Part shown: positions 22,389 through 34,188 of the stretch, piece by piece
How the letters are laid out: each line of letters opens with the position of its first letter
How positions within the stretch are numbered: position 1 is the first letter of the stretch
Source: Rhizomys pruinosus
Taxonomy: Eukaryota; Chordata; Mammalia; Rodentia; Spalacidae
Direction: 5' to 3'
DNA: 64,000 bases
Assembly (NCBI GenBank): GCA_009823505.1
Contig: VZQC01009509.1
Coordinates: 351,458 to 415,457, forward strand
Program-made: the position numbers and the translations under genes
Notes under the pieces: model-generated
What the model was told of the DNA's origin: nothing
The model's input: only the letters and a program-made list of their open reading frames with translations
The model's database searches: none

Positions 22389-23280
22389 GAAGCAAATTTC
22401 CTGTTATGATGAGGCTATAGATCAAATGTAAATTAGAATCTGTTCACAATATTTAATACTCTCCATTTGGGACAGAAGGACTGGGGCTCCCCCTGCCTAA
22501 GCTCTCTCATTCACACTTCCTGCTAATGATGATGAATCTGCCACATTCACATGCTGCCAGACACAGGTGCTGGAGATGCATGCGTGATAGATGCAGTGGT
22601 GCCGAGATAACATTACTCTGCCAGTGCTGAAAACAGCTCTAAAATAGAACTTCCAGAGCCACCCACTGACCTTCTGCATATGGAGAAGACTTTGCAGTGC
22701 TTACTGAAAATAGTCATGTAGACTATGTCTTTCACTCACACATTCAATGAGAATTTAAGTGCCATGGTCTCTTTATAAACATTTGAAACTTGATTGAGAT
22801 ATAACTTACAGAGCAGAGAAATAGAGACATAAAAGGATGTTTATATCCTTTGATATAAAGGTATGTGGCATTACAGGACAGGGAAATATATGTATGGAAT
22901 CTGGATTGTGTCTGCTGACATCAGTAATAGAATCACCTAAGCAAGAGGTAAGAAAATAGCAACACAATTTGCTGTGGTTAGAATGAACTTTGAAAATTAT
23001 GAAGGATGCATACTGTGTGGTTCCACTTACCTGAGGCACTTGTAGTCCTCACAGAGACCCAGCATGGAGGGTAGGTGCCAGGGCCTGGGAGGAGGGAATG
23101 GGCATTGACATCTGTCCAGTTTAAGTTTTAGAAGATGAAAATGTTTACGAGATGGACACTGTGACAGCTGTACATTCAGCTAACTGTACAGATGTAGGAC
23201 TGTGCTTAGTGTACCGAATTGTGCACACACCTACAATGGTCAGTTTTATGTTTATATATATTTTGTCACAAACTATGAAT
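22389..23280. other. Unique intronic DNA
   Basis: No exon or clear transposon recognised. Confidence 0.5.
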
Positions 23281-23282
23281 TT

Positions 23283-23453
23283 CTTTTTTTTTTTTTTTTT
23301 TTTTTTTTTTGTCTTTTCGAGTCAGGGTCTCCCTGTAGCTCCAGCTGTCCTGGAACTCACTCTGTAGACCAGGCTGGCCTTGAACTCACAAAGATCCACC
23401 TGCCTCTGCCTCCCTAGTGATAGGATTAAAGGCGTGTGCCACCACGCCTGGCA
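23283..23453 (-). mobile_element. Young B1 SINE with target duplication
   Basis: A long poly-T, gtctccctgtagctccagct, accaggctggccttgaactc and aaaggcgtgtgccaccacgc. Flanks cacaaactatgaatttc and cacaaactatgaacttc form a target duplication with one mismatch. Confidence 0.95.
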
Positions 23454-23792
23454 CAAACTATGAACTTCAAAACCTGGAATTTCACTTATATTCTTATTTC
23501 TCACTTGGCTAGAACCAGTTTTTAAAGGGATTTTTAAAATTACCCTGTACATATTTTTCTCTTTTATAGTTTATCTGGTAAGATTTTTCATGTGCTAGCT
23601 AGTAATCTCTAGTATATTTAGCCCATGAAAATATTTGTGTTAAAGTCTATGTATAAGTGTAAAACTTTCTTTACTGCATTAGTCATATGTGGAACATCTA
23701 GAAAACATGAAATAATATATTTGATACATTTCAAGCATTTTATCTTATTTAATTGAAATAAATGCCTCTGTGTGCCATGCAGCACTGACACC

Positions 23793-26700
23793 TCTTTTTT
23801 TATTTTATTTTAATTTTTATTGATGCTTTGTGCATTTCGTACATCATTTTCCAATTCAGATCAGGCATATTTCCCTTTCCCTTCCCCCCCACCCGCACCC
23901 CATCCCAGATCATGTATTCTGCCATAACTGTCCTGCATCTTTCTCTCAGTTTTTTTTTTTTTCATTTTTTAGCTATAAGTGATAATCCATGAGTACAAGC
24001 ATCCTTCGTGCAAAACCAATCTGCAGGCTGTTTTGCCCAAACCCCCACAGCCCCACCATCCAGGTTGTTTGTTCAATCAAGTTGATCAAATGAGTGTCCA
24101 GACTACATCGCTGTAGTTTCACCATTCACCCCAATCGCAGCCTTTATATTCTACCACGCCCCCTCTTCCGCAGATTGTTCCCTAGGCTTAGAAAAGGGGC
24201 ACAGGTGGATGAGAGGTAAAACAGTCCACTCTCTCTGGAGCTGTTGACTTGGACTCTGGTCAATTCTGGCTGTTTCCTTTCATGGGCTGACAGTTTGTCC
24301 AGGAATAACCTTTCGATCCTACTAATGAAGAACAAGCAATTAGATATATAGGTATTTAAGCAGCACTAATAGTTATGGTAGGTTACTTTAGCATAGACAC
24401 ATGTTTGGATATGTTAATCCATGAATTACAATTTTCCCCCCTGTTAAATATGACAGGGTCTTACTGTGGCTTATAACATCTCCTAACCTGTAGAGGATGT
24501 AAGCTTGTGGCATCAGCCATGGGTTATTTCTCCAAGGGGAGAGCCAATAGCCAATTAGATTTGGGATATACAGGCACATGGCTGCCTCTGCTGCACAGTA
24601 TTTCCAGGCAGGTGAGGTGTAGCTGGTGCTGACGGTGGAGTCTTGCTTGACTCAGGGAGACCCATATTTGCTTTATTGGTTTAGTGGCCTTTGGTAACAC
24701 TCTCTGGCATTCCAGAGGCCATCTGTACACTTGCATGTGTGGTCTCAATACATCCCTCCCATGTTAACGTCAGGTCTTCGGCAGCAGGGTCTTATTGCCT
24801 CTCCTCCTGTAGGTATCCCAACTTAGAGGCAAGGAGCCCTTACCTTTTGTGGGGCCTTGGATCCCCTGGCCAACATCCACCTGGTAGAACAATCCATTGC
24901 TGATGTCAGAGCTCCTGTATTAATATATTTTGCCTGAGTGCATAGCCCTAGGACTTTAGTATTATATTTGGTTCTGAACAGAGAGTAATCCCTTCCACAG
25001 TTCCCATGTCTAGTAGTCAATTAAAGAAAGCAGTTTTACCGGTTTTATAAGAGATTACCTCTACAATAGTTGTCTCCAATTTACAGTTGGGGAGCGACCT
25101 CATCATTGTCATATTTCTCCTTGTTCTATGGGTGGGAAGGCAAGGAAGTCTCTCATATCAGAACCTTTGTGGCACCTAGAAGGTAAGTTTCATTAGGACT
25201 CATTATAACTAGTTGTTACATGTAGGATCCACAGAGGGGTTCGATGTTTATGGCAATCTGAGGCTTTTCTTCCTTTGAATGTTCAGACGGGTCAGCCTTT
25301 CCGTTGCCACTTTTTGGTACATCCTACTCAATGCAAACCTGTATCTTTTCTTTCTCAGCCGTTAAGTTGGTGACGTTTTGTCCTGTTGGAACAAACAAAT
25401 CTTTTCCCATAGTTAGTTTTAAGATTTGAATTGCAAGGGTTTGATGAAAAGGTTTCATGTCTTTCTGTATCCCCCCCCCCTTTTTTTTAGCGTATGAGTC
25501 TCCAGAAGACAGTTGTATTATACATGACTATAGGGTGGAGTCAAGGCACAGATTTCATCAAATTCACCCATGTTGTTTTGGGTGACTATATATGATTAAC
25601 TTGGGAAGCAAACTTAATTTTTACGTTAAATCATCTTAAAGAGAATGCTACAAGGTGATACTGTACAACAGAGAAATTATAGAGAACATTTGTATGTGTC
25701 AATCCCAAAGTTCTTGCTCTACAGATTTTATGTAAAGCAAATGTGGGCAACAGCGAATTATATCTCCATTTAATTCAGATGCATTACCATTTTTATCAGA
25801 TTCTGTAAACCAATGTTGTTTAATATACACATGTTTACTTTTACTTTTACTAAGTCCTAAAACACCATGTGTCCTGTAGACAGTGTCTAGGCGAAACTGG
25901 GTACTTGCTGAGCTCACGTCAATTAAATATGCCTTAATCGAATATACACCCGTGTCCCTCTCCCACCCATCCCCCCTTTCCAATTCACCATTTCAGTCCA
26001 TTTTCTGATGCAGTCTTTCTGTTGTTCTTTTACTATGCCTCCCTCTCCATGAGAAATATTTATATCTGGGTTGTTGGTACTAGCATCCACATATGAGGGA
26101 CACCATTTGTCGTTTGTTTTTCTGGGACTGTGTTACTTCACTTAACATAATGTCTTCCAGCTCCATCCATTTACCTGCAAATTTCATGATGTTGTCCCTC
26201 TTTACTGCTGCATAGTATTCCATTGTATACATGTACCACATTTTCTCTATCCACTCGTCAGTTGAAGGGCACCTGGGCTGGTTCCAGCTTTTTGCTATTG
26301 TGAACAGAGCTGCAATAAACATAGCTGTGCATGTATCTTTGCAGTAAGTTGTGTCTTGTGGGTATATACCCAGGAGTGGTATGACTGGGTCAAATGGAAG
26401 GCTCATTTTGAGTCTTCTAAGGGTTCTCCACACTGCTTTCCATAGTGGCTGTACAAGTTTACATTCCCACCAGCAATGGATGAGTGTTCCCCTTTCCCCG
26501 CAACCTCTCCAGCATTTGGTATCATTCGTGTTCCTGATCCTAGCCAGTCTTATTGGAGTAAGGTGATATCTCAGAGTGGTTTTAATTTGCATTTCCTTAA
26601 TTATCAGAGATGTTGAACACTTCTTAAGATGTTTCTCGGCCATCTCTAATTCCTCCTCTGTGAAGTCTCTATTCAGATCTTTGCTCCATCTTTTGAGTGA

Positions 26701-26870
26701 TTCATTTGTTTTCTTTCTTCTTTGTTTTTTGAGTAGCTTGTATACTCTGGAAATTAATGCTTTGTCAGATGTATCTGCTGTGAAGGTTTCCTCCCACTCT
26801 GTGGGTCTTCTCCTCACTTCCTTTATTGCTTCCTTTGATGTACATCTTGAAGACACTGGAGATGCAGAGT
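23793..26870 (-). mobile_element. 5'-truncated LINE-1 with unusually long 3' region
   Basis: On the minus strand it begins inside ORF2 near 26870, runs through the ORF2 stop at about 26080, and continues as non-coding sequence to an A-rich end at 23793. The last 540 bp is the same 3' UTR as at 17254-17820. The ~1.7 kb between (24330-26079) is not present in the truncated copy, so I cannot tell whether it is native 3' UTR or contains another insertion. Confidence 0.82.
26080..26850 (-). pseudogene. LINE-1 ORF2 C-terminal fragment
   Basis: An open stretch of about 255 codons matching the end of L1 ORF2p: the post-RT region with EMQIKTTLRYHLTPIR, then the cysteine-histidine cluster CWRGCGERGTLIHCWWEC, then KWMELEDIMLSEVTQSQK before the stop. 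No endonuclease or RT domain is included because the insertion is truncated. It has no stop codon within the fragment, which suggests a fairly young copy. The first ~12 residues of the open frame come from flanking DNA. Confidence 0.92.
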
Positions 26871-27189
26871 AAATCCCCAAAGACTGTCCTGCTTAACTCT
26901 TTCTGTGAAGCTTCTGGGGAATGCGAATTCATAGCAAGAGAATATAAATGCGCTTGTCTGGGGCAGGCGGGTGGGGAGGATTTTCGTCTGTAAATTAAAT
27001 CATTCAAACTTGAAAATGTTTAAAGGGAATATGATTTAGTTTGCCTTTTAAAAAGACTGACAGAAAGCAAAGTAGTAAAATGTTCAGCATGTTAACCCTG
27101 TGTGAACTTCATAAGAAAGCCGTATCTGGTTGGCCTTTGTCATTTATAACTCACTGTGAATGTAAATGAATCTCCAGAATTTTCTAATG

Positions 27190-27405
27190 TTTATTTCATT
27201 CAAAATTATGCATATGTGTGTATGAGCATGTTTGTATCTATGTTCATGTGTGTGCAGGTATCCACAGAGGTCAGAATAGGGAGATGGATCCCCTTGAGCT
27301 GGGATTACAAGTGGTTGTGAGCCCCCCAGTGTGGGTGCTGAGAGTTGAACTTATCCTCTGGAAGAGCAGAATGTGTTCTTAACCACTTGTCCCTCTCCCC
27401 AGCCC
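27190..27405 (-). mobile_element. Old B2-class SINE
   Basis: Reverse complement: tgtgtgtatgagcatgtttg, ccacagaggtcagaataggg, gggtgctgagagttgaact and a ccctctccccagcccc head. Confidence 0.83.
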
Positions 27406-27429
27406 CTGTTTTATATATTCTTGCATATT

Positions 27430-28075
27430 ACTCTTATTGATTCAGTATTATATTTAGTAGTGTAGTATGTAAAGTTAGTTGTGTATATGTTGAGTTGTCA
27501 GTGTATTGTATTGAGCTATTAATATATTGAGTTAGGACTGCAATATGTTATATTAGCAGTGTATTACATCGAGTTAACAGTATGTTGTATTGCGTTAACA
27601 GTTTATCATGGGGAGTTAGCAGTGTATCTTGCTAAGTTAGTGGTGTATTGTGTTAACAGTGTATCATCTTGAGTTAGTTGTGTATCACATGAGTTAGCTG
27701 TGACTCATGTTGAATTGACAGTGTATTTTAGGGATGTAGTGTGTTGAGTTGGTGTATTGTGTGGAGTTAGTAGTGTATTATGTTTCATTATTTGTTTATT
27801 ATGTTGAGTTAGTGTATTATATTGAGCTAATAGGGTATTATGTTGAGTTAGTAGTGTATTGTGTTTAGGTTGCATTACTAGTGTATTATGTTGCATTAAT
27901 AGTTTCTAAATGTTGCATTAGTAGTTTATTATGTTGAGTTAGTAGTATATTATTCTGAACTAGTAGTATATTATATTGAGTTACTAGTGTATTACCCTGA
28001 GTTAGTAGTATACTATATTTAATGAATAGTTTATGTTGAGTTAGTAATATATTATGTTGAGTTAGTAGTATAAAT
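27430..28075. repeat. Degenerate AT-rich tandem repeat (about 20-22-bp motif)
   Basis: Variants of ttgagttagtagtgtattatg recur for about 650 bp with many substitutions and length changes. It is the most diverged array in the window. Confidence 0.9.
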
Positions 28076-28805
28076 ATTCAAAACCATATAGACTGTGGTG
28101 ACTGCAGTCCAAAACATGAAGCTTAATTGTTTTCAAATACATGTATTCATGACACTGCCTTTTAAAATTAAGTCTTTTGCATTCAGTTCATTGCTTTTTC
28201 TTGATACTTTGAGATCAGAAATAAATAATAAACATGGACATTATTACTCCTTCAATAACATCATCACAGGAAACAGTACTTATTGATCTGGTTAGCCATT
28301 CTCCTGTCCCTGCTGTCAAATTGTCACCAGCTATAGTTTAATCAGCCTTGACATACCAACTCTTAAATTATAAATAACTTTATGTTGAGATAGTATTACC
28401 GTTCTCTTTCCTCACAGAACTTTTCAAGCACAAAGACATGTATGCACAAGCACCATTGAATGTGTGGAGACTTGCCCCACCCCTCCCAGTCTTCCCACCT
28501 CTTTCCTTCTGCTCAGAGTCTCCTCCAGTATAGCCAAGAACTATAGCTAATGAAAATGCACCTCTTGCTTTTACTAAATCTAGGTTGATACAGGCACTGT
28601 AAACTCCTTCCATTGTGGTGACGTCTGGATCTCTGGAGACCTTTAGAGATAGATTCCATTATGGGGCTGCTTTTGCAGAGTCTTGTATTTTAACTTTGTA
28701 CATATTCACATATACTGTCCCTTATTCCAAAAATTAAATCAGGTTGATTATTACCTGTGTACTTGCTTTATTTAGCCAAACTGAATTTATACTAATAAAA
28801 AGATC
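28076..28805. other. Unique intronic DNA
   Basis: No exon or clear transposon recognised. Confidence 0.5.
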
Positions 28806-29436
28806 TTTTCTTTTTTTATTTTTAAATTAATTTTTATCAAGTGCATTTCATACATTTCTTAATCAAATTTAGACTCATTCCCCAATCCATGCCCACCCCT
28901 CACACCCCCTGCCTCCCGCCAGAGGTCATGGATTCTGTCATACATGTTAAGTCCTGTTTTGCATCTTTTTCTCAGTCTTTTATAACCTTTTTGATGCAAA
29001 AGTTTACATTTTGGTCAGTTCTTTGAATAAGTTTCTCTCTTTTTTTGTTCCCTTTAATTTTATATTATTCCAAAATATGCATATATATACTCCACGCATA
29101 AATCAAAAATCTGAAAATCAACTATAGGTTAATTCTAAAACACATTTAGGGATTCACATTTTAACAGTAAAGTTGCATGCAGGTAAAAAGGTATAACTTT
29201 ACATCCTTTTTTTATAATATGAATACATATCTTCCACATATATTTGGTAATTACCATGTGTGAGTACAACTGCTAAGTCAATTCTAGAGCCCATTAAGAG
29301 ATTCATATTATAATAACAAAGTTGCTTTCAGATACAATGTAATATAATAATAAAGTTGCTCAGTTTGCTTGCCAACTGGGGATTTGGTGTTAGCATCCAC
29401 AGATGAGGGAAATTATTCACCTTTTTTTTTCTGCGA

Positions 29437-32098
29437 CTATATTACTACACTTAGCATGATGGTTTTGAGTTCCATCCATTTACCTGCAAAGCTTATGATG
29501 TCATCTTTCTTTACCGCTGCATAGAACTCCATTGTGTAGATATACCACATTTTTGTTATCCAGTCATCAGTTGAGGGGCATTTGGGTTGGTTCCAGTTCT
29601 TTACTATTGTGAAGAGAGCTACAATAAACATAGCTGTGCAGGTATCTTTGTGGTAGGATGCATCTTGTGGCTATATACCCAGGAGTGGTATGGCTGGGTC
29701 AGGTGGTAGGCTCATTTTGAGTTTTAAAGATTCTCCACACTGCTTTCCACAGTGGTTGTATGAGTTTACATTCCCACCAGCAGTGGATGAGTGTTCCCCT
29801 TTCCCCACAACCACTCCAGCATTTGGTATCTTTTGTTTTCTTGATCTTGGCCAGTCTTATTGGAGTGAGATGATACCTTAGTGTGGTTTTAATTTGCATT
29901 TCCTTAATTATTACTGATGTTGAACACTTTTTAAGATGTTTCTCAACCATATTTACTTCCTTACTGATGAGGTCTCTGTTCATCTCTTTACACTACCTTT
30001 TGAGTAGGTCATTTGTTTTCTTCTTTGTTTTTTAAGTAGTTTATATATATTCTGGATGTTAATGCTCTGTCAGATGTATCAGTGGTGAAGGTTTCCTCCC
30101 ACTCTGTGGGTTTTCTCTTCACTTCCCTGATTGTTTCTTTAGCTGTACAAAAGCTTTTGAGTTTGATGAGGTCCCACTCGTCAGCTGTTGTCCATATTTC
30201 TTGTGCAGCTGCTGTTTGATTTAGAAAGTCTTTTCTGCAGGCTGGAGAGATGGCCTAGCAGTTAAGAGCGCCAACTGCTCTTACAGAGGACCCAGGTTCG
30301 ATCCCAGCACCCACCTGGGGGCTGAGAACCATCTTTGACTCCAGTCCCAGGGGAATCCGACACCCTCTTCTGCCCTCCACAGCATTGCATGACATGCAGA
30401 CAGCACATTCATACACATAAAAAATAAATTAAAAAAAATTTTTAAAAGCTTTAAAAAGTATTTTCCTATGCCTATGTCTTGTAGATTGCTGTCCACTTTT
30501 TTGTCTCTCACCTTCAGGGTTTCGGTTTTCAGGTTGAAATCTTTGATCCACTTGGAGTTTATTTTTGTACAGGGTGATAGGTAGGGGTTTAATTTTGTTC
30601 TTCTACAAATGATGATCCAGTTTTGCCAGCACCATTTGCTGAAGATGATATATTTCCTCTATTGAGCTTTTTTGGCCCGTTTGTCAAAAATGAGGTGGTT
30701 GAAGTCATATGAGCTCAAGTTTGGATCTTCAATTTTGTTCCTTTGATCAGTGGGTCTGTTTTTTTGCCAGTACCAGGCTGTCTTTATGGCTATAGCCCTG
30801 TAATATAGCTTGAAGTCTGGTATAGAGATCCCCCCTGTATTGCAGTTTTCACTCAGGGTTGCTTTAGCTATTTGGGGTCTTTTGTTTTTCTATATGAATT
30901 TAAGGATTTTTTTTTCCAAGTCTATGAAAAAGCTCATGGGAATTTTGATTGGGATTACATTGAATCTGTATATCAATTTGGGTAGAATGAACATTTTTAC
31001 TATATTAATTTTTCCAATCCATGAGCACAGGAGGTCTTTCCATCTTTTGATGTCATTTTCAGTCTCCTTCTTCAAGGTTTTAAAATTTTTGTTGTAGAGG
31101 ACTTTGGTGTCTTTGGTTAAGTTTATTCCCAGGTATTTTTTTTTTTTTTGAGGCTATTATGATTGGGAAGGTCTTCTTATATTCCTTGTCCAGTTGCTTA
31201 TTGTTGGTGTAAAGGAACGCTACTAATTTGTCCAGGTTTATTTTGTATCCCACCACTTTATTGAAACTTCTAATCATTTCTAGGAGTTTTCTGGTGGAGT
31301 TTTTAGCATCCCTTAGGTAAACTATCATATCATCTGCAAAAAGGGATAGTTTTACTTCCTCTTATCCAATTAGTACTCCTTTAATTTTGCTTTCTTGCCT
31401 TATTGCCCTAGCAAGCATTTCAAGCACTATATTGAAGAGGAGTGGTGATAGTGGACAGCCTTGCCATGTTCCTGCCTTTAAGGGGAATGCTTCCACTTTT
31501 TCTCCATTTAGGATGATGTTGGTTGTGGGTTTCTTGTATATGTCTTTGATTACACTGAGGAATGATCCCTCCAATCCAATTCCCTCTAGGACTTTAAGCA
31601 TGAAGGGATGCTGGATTTTGTCAAAAGCTTGTTCTGCATCGATTGAAATGATCATGTGGTTTTTGTCTTTCAGTCTATTTATGGTGTTTTATGGTATTTA
31701 TTGATTTACATATGTTGAACCATCATGCATCTCTGGTATGAATCCAACTTGGTCAAGATGGATGATCTTTTTGATGTGGGTCTATATGTGATTTGCAAGT
31801 ATTTTGTTGAGAAGTTTTGTGTCCCTGTTCATTAGTGATAGGTGCCTATTGTTTTCTTTCTTGTGTCTTTGCCTGGTTTTGGTATTAGAGTGATTCTGGC
31901 TTCATAGAAGGAATTTGGGATATTTTCCTCTGTATCCTTCTGAAAAGTTTGGGTGGTAATGGTTATAAGACCTCTTTAAATGTTTTATAGAATTCTGCTG
32001 TGCAACCATCTGGGCCTGGGCTTTTTTTTAGTTGGGAGACTTTTTATTACATCTTCAATTTCTTCAAGTATTATGGGCCAGTTTAAACTGTCAATCTG
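29437..32098 (-). pseudogene. LINE-1 ORF2 fragment, frame-broken (RT to C-terminus)
   Basis: Successive open pieces on the minus strand are each typical of L1 ORF2p: 31362-31655 with [20 protein letters not shown] and [18 protein letters not shown]; 31080-31328 with [19 protein letters not shown]; 30890-31075 with [20 protein letters not shown]; 29699-29983 with CWSGCGERGTLIHCWWEC; and 29437-29631 near the end. Indels and stops separate them, so no complete product is possible. Confidence 0.93.
30238..30462 (+). mobile_element. B2 SINE nested in LINE-1
   Basis: ggctggagagatggcctagc head and aaaaaataaattaaaaaaaa tail; shorter than the other young copies because the ccaattccaggagaactcc segment is missing. 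Confidence 0.92.
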
Positions 32099-32188
32099 TT
32101 CTTGGTTAGTTTGCCACCTCATAAGCAATCAGCTCCATATCTTAGCAGTCTACATAGCAAGGTGTTTATACTTGTTAATTCCTAGGAG

Positions 32189-32687
32189 AGACTGAAAATG
32201 AAGGCTAGTTGTACTTACACATGGTCATCTGAACACCTTACAGAAAGTGACTGAAAATGAATGCTAGTTGTGAGTGCTTCTCCATGGTCATCTGAACACC
32301 TTACAGAAAGTGACTGAAATGAAGGCTAGTTGTGCGTACTTCTCCATGGTCATCTGAACACCTTACACAAAGTGACTGAAATGAAGGCTAGTTGTGAGTA
32401 CTTCTCCATGGTCATCTGAACACCTTACAGAAAGTGACTGAAATGAAGGCTAGTTGTGAGTACTTCTCCATGGTCATCTGAACACCTTACAGAAAGTGAC
32501 TGAAATGAAGGCTAGTTGTGAGTACTTCTCCATGGTCATCTGAACACCTTACAGAAAGTGACTGAAATGAATGCTAGTTGTGAGTACTTCTCCATGGTCA
32601 TCTGAACACCTTAGAGAAAGTGACTGAAATGAAGGCTAGTTGTGAGTACTTCTCCATGGTCATCTGAACACCTTACACAAAGTGACT
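32189..32687. repeat. Minisatellite, 62-bp unit, 8 copies
   Basis: catggtcatctgaacacctt recurs with 62-bp spacing (63 once), joined by cagaaagtgactgaaatgaa and ggctagttgtgagtacttct. The two 5' units are the most diverged; the central ones differ by single bases. Confidence 0.97.
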
Positions 32688-33212
32688 TTTTAAAAAACTG
32701 AGCGTCTTCTAAGGTGGCTGGTTTAACCTCTTTGCCTCCAGTTTGATGAAAATGCTAATTTTCACAGGCACTCAAAGAAAAACCCGGCAGCAAAGAGCAA
32801 GGCTGGTCCACATGGTGACTGCCTGTGCGTAGCTGAGGCTCAACCAGCAGATGAAAGGAGACAAGGGATCTGAAAGGTAGTTCTGAAAACTAAGTATCAC
32901 CAGCCAGCACGTGGCGGATGTTAAAGTGCAGCGCCTCTTGGACATTTTTGTCACATCTGGACTCTGTTCTTTCTGTACCCATGTTGTATCCTCAGGGGAA
33001 TTTTAAAACACAGACATCCTTCATTTATTTCTTGCAATATAGATTCCCCCACCTCCTTCTTCCTTCCTCTCCATTTCTTGTCTCTTGAATGCTGCCCCTT
33101 ACACTCAGGCACCCAGTAAGTTGGCCTTCTTTATTGTCTGGTCATGTGCTTTTTCTATTATAAATACTCAAAAAAAAAAAAACAAAACATTGTCAGGAAA
33201 CTAACCAAAATG
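32688..33212. other. Unique intronic DNA
   Basis: No exon or transposon recognised; a poly-A run lies at 33171-33181. Confidence 0.5.
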
Positions 33213-33213
33213 A

Positions 33214-33228
33214 GGGAGGGAGGGAGGG
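33214..33228 (+). other. Canonical G-quadruplex motif (GGGA)n
   Basis: Four GGG tracts separated by single A, on the sense strand of Cdkal1, about 0.8 kb upstream of the exon. Folding is inferred from the sequence rule only. Confidence 0.8.
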
Positions 33229-33262
33229 AGGACATAGATTCCCTCTTAATCAGCATCATATG

Positions 33263-33264
<2 letters not shown>

Positions 33265-33299
<35 letters not shown>
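33265..33299. repeat. (TG)n microsatellite
   Basis: About 17 uninterrupted TG units shortly downstream of the GGGA motif. Confidence 0.95.
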
Positions 33300-33302
<3 letters not shown>

Positions 33303-33392
33303 CGTGTATACTGAATTAATCTAAATATTAAACTTTCTGATTCAAGTAGACCGGATCAAGAGGCTTCAACTATGTTTAAAGTTGTCTGTTTT

Positions 33393-33630
33393 GGAGGCTG
33401 GAGAGATGGCCTAGCAGTTAAGAGTGTCGACTGCTCTTGCAGAGGACCCGGTTTCGATCCCCAGCACCCACATGGTGGTTAAAAACCGTCTGTAACTCCA
33501 ATTCCAGGAGAACTCCAGTTCCAGGGGAATCTGAGACCCTCTTCTGACCTCCGCAGCATTGCACGACACGGGTACACAAACCTACATGCAGACAGTACAT
33601 TCATACACATACAAAAATAAATACAATTTT
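33393..33630 (+). mobile_element. Young B2 SINE
   Basis: aggctggagagatggcctag head, ccaattccaggagaactcca body, and aaaaataaatacaattttaa tail; it ends about 410 bp before the Cdkal1 exon. Confidence 0.94.
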
Positions 33631-34020
33631 AAAAAATTAATAAACATTTCTAGAAAAAATCTGCTAAAAAAAATAAAGTTGTCTCTTTCTTCTGCTGCTG
33701 TCATGTGGAATAGGGAACCTGTTGCAGAAGAAGAATTGGAGAGGGAAGAGTAGCTTGTTTTGAAGCACTCAAAAATATCTTTATCTTTGGCTTTATCTGA
33801 TTTTACATCTTTTAAAAATGCTAGTGGAAGAGACTGTGAACACTGAAGTAGTTCTCCCCGGGGTCCTGTGAAAGCTGTGCTAAATCCCCCGTGTCGTCAT
33901 CAGACGCTGCCCTCTGATGCTGCCTTTAACAGCCACAATGATTGGTCTGTTGTCCAGTGTTTACTTGCCAGCACTTACATGTGTTAACCTGAGGGAATTC
34001 AGATTGCTAAAATGATGAGT
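33631..34020. other. Intron flank directly upstream of the exon
   Basis: Unique sequence; no transposon recognised. Confidence 0.6.
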
Positions 34021-34042
34021 GTTTCTCCTTCCATTCTCTCAG
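34021..34042 (+). promoter_or_regulatory. 3' splice site (acceptor) of the Cdkal1 exon
   Basis: A pyrimidine-rich tract ends in CAG immediately before the first codon of the exon. A TTAAC that could serve as a branch point lies at about 33983-33987, and a second candidate (gctaaaa) at about 34006. The branch point is inferred only. Confidence 0.85.
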
Positions 34043-34188
34043 GAAATGGCGAAAATCCTTAGCCACCCCAGAGTCTACGCTTTTCTCCACATCCCAGTTC
34101 AGTCGGCCTCCGACAGCGTGCTCATGGACATGAAGAGAGAGTACTGTGCGGCTGACTTCAGAAGAGTTGTGGATTTTCTCAGGGAGAA
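34043..34188 (+). CDS. Cdkal1: Internal coding exon of Cdkal1 (tRNA methylthiotransferase), partial gene
   Basis: CDKAL1 is the radical-SAM methylthiotransferase that converts t6A37 to ms2t6A37 in cytosolic tRNA-Lys(UUU); the protein is anchored to the ER by its C-terminal tail. The exon opens in phase 0 (GAA ATG GCG AAA) and translates without stops for 48 codons plus two bases: it starts [15 protein letters not shown], continues [19 protein letters not shown] and ends VVDFLRE plus AA of a split codon. The HIPVQSASD box is the family signature (HxPxQSGS in bacterial MiaB/MtaB), in the second half of the radical-SAM domain; by my estimate this is about residues 290-340 of roughly 580. The Fe-S cysteines, the MTTase domain and the TRAM domain lie on other exons outside this window. 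The pyrimidine-rich acceptor ends in AG at 34041-34042 and the GTAAGT donor starts at 34189. The segment is uninterrupted, so I read it as a functional exon and not a retrocopy. The family assignment comes from remembered vertebrate CDKAL1 sequence. Confidence 0.93.

Larger units (their letters stand above)
28806..32098 (-). mobile_element. 5'-truncated LINE-1 with nested B2
   Basis: On the minus strand it covers ORF2 from the RT domain (near 32098) to the C-terminus (about 29440), then a 600-bp 3' UTR with A-rich end at 28806. The reading frame is broken by several indels. The RT core still reads LSLFADDMIVY (near 31320-31350), with the catalytic aspartates intact. A B2 is inserted at 30238-30462. 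Confidence 0.92.
1..34042 (+). other. Upstream partial intron of Cdkal1
   Basis: No other exon-like open segment with splice sites was found 5' of the exon in this window. The interval consists of transposons, minisatellites and unique intronic DNA, itemised separately. At least 34 kb belongs to this one intron, consistent with the very long introns known for CDKAL1 in mammals. I did not find the preceding exon. Confidence 0.8.

Noticed and set aside
32189..32687. CRISPR-like array
   Set aside because: Units are contiguous tandem repeats with no spacers, and the genome is mammalian.
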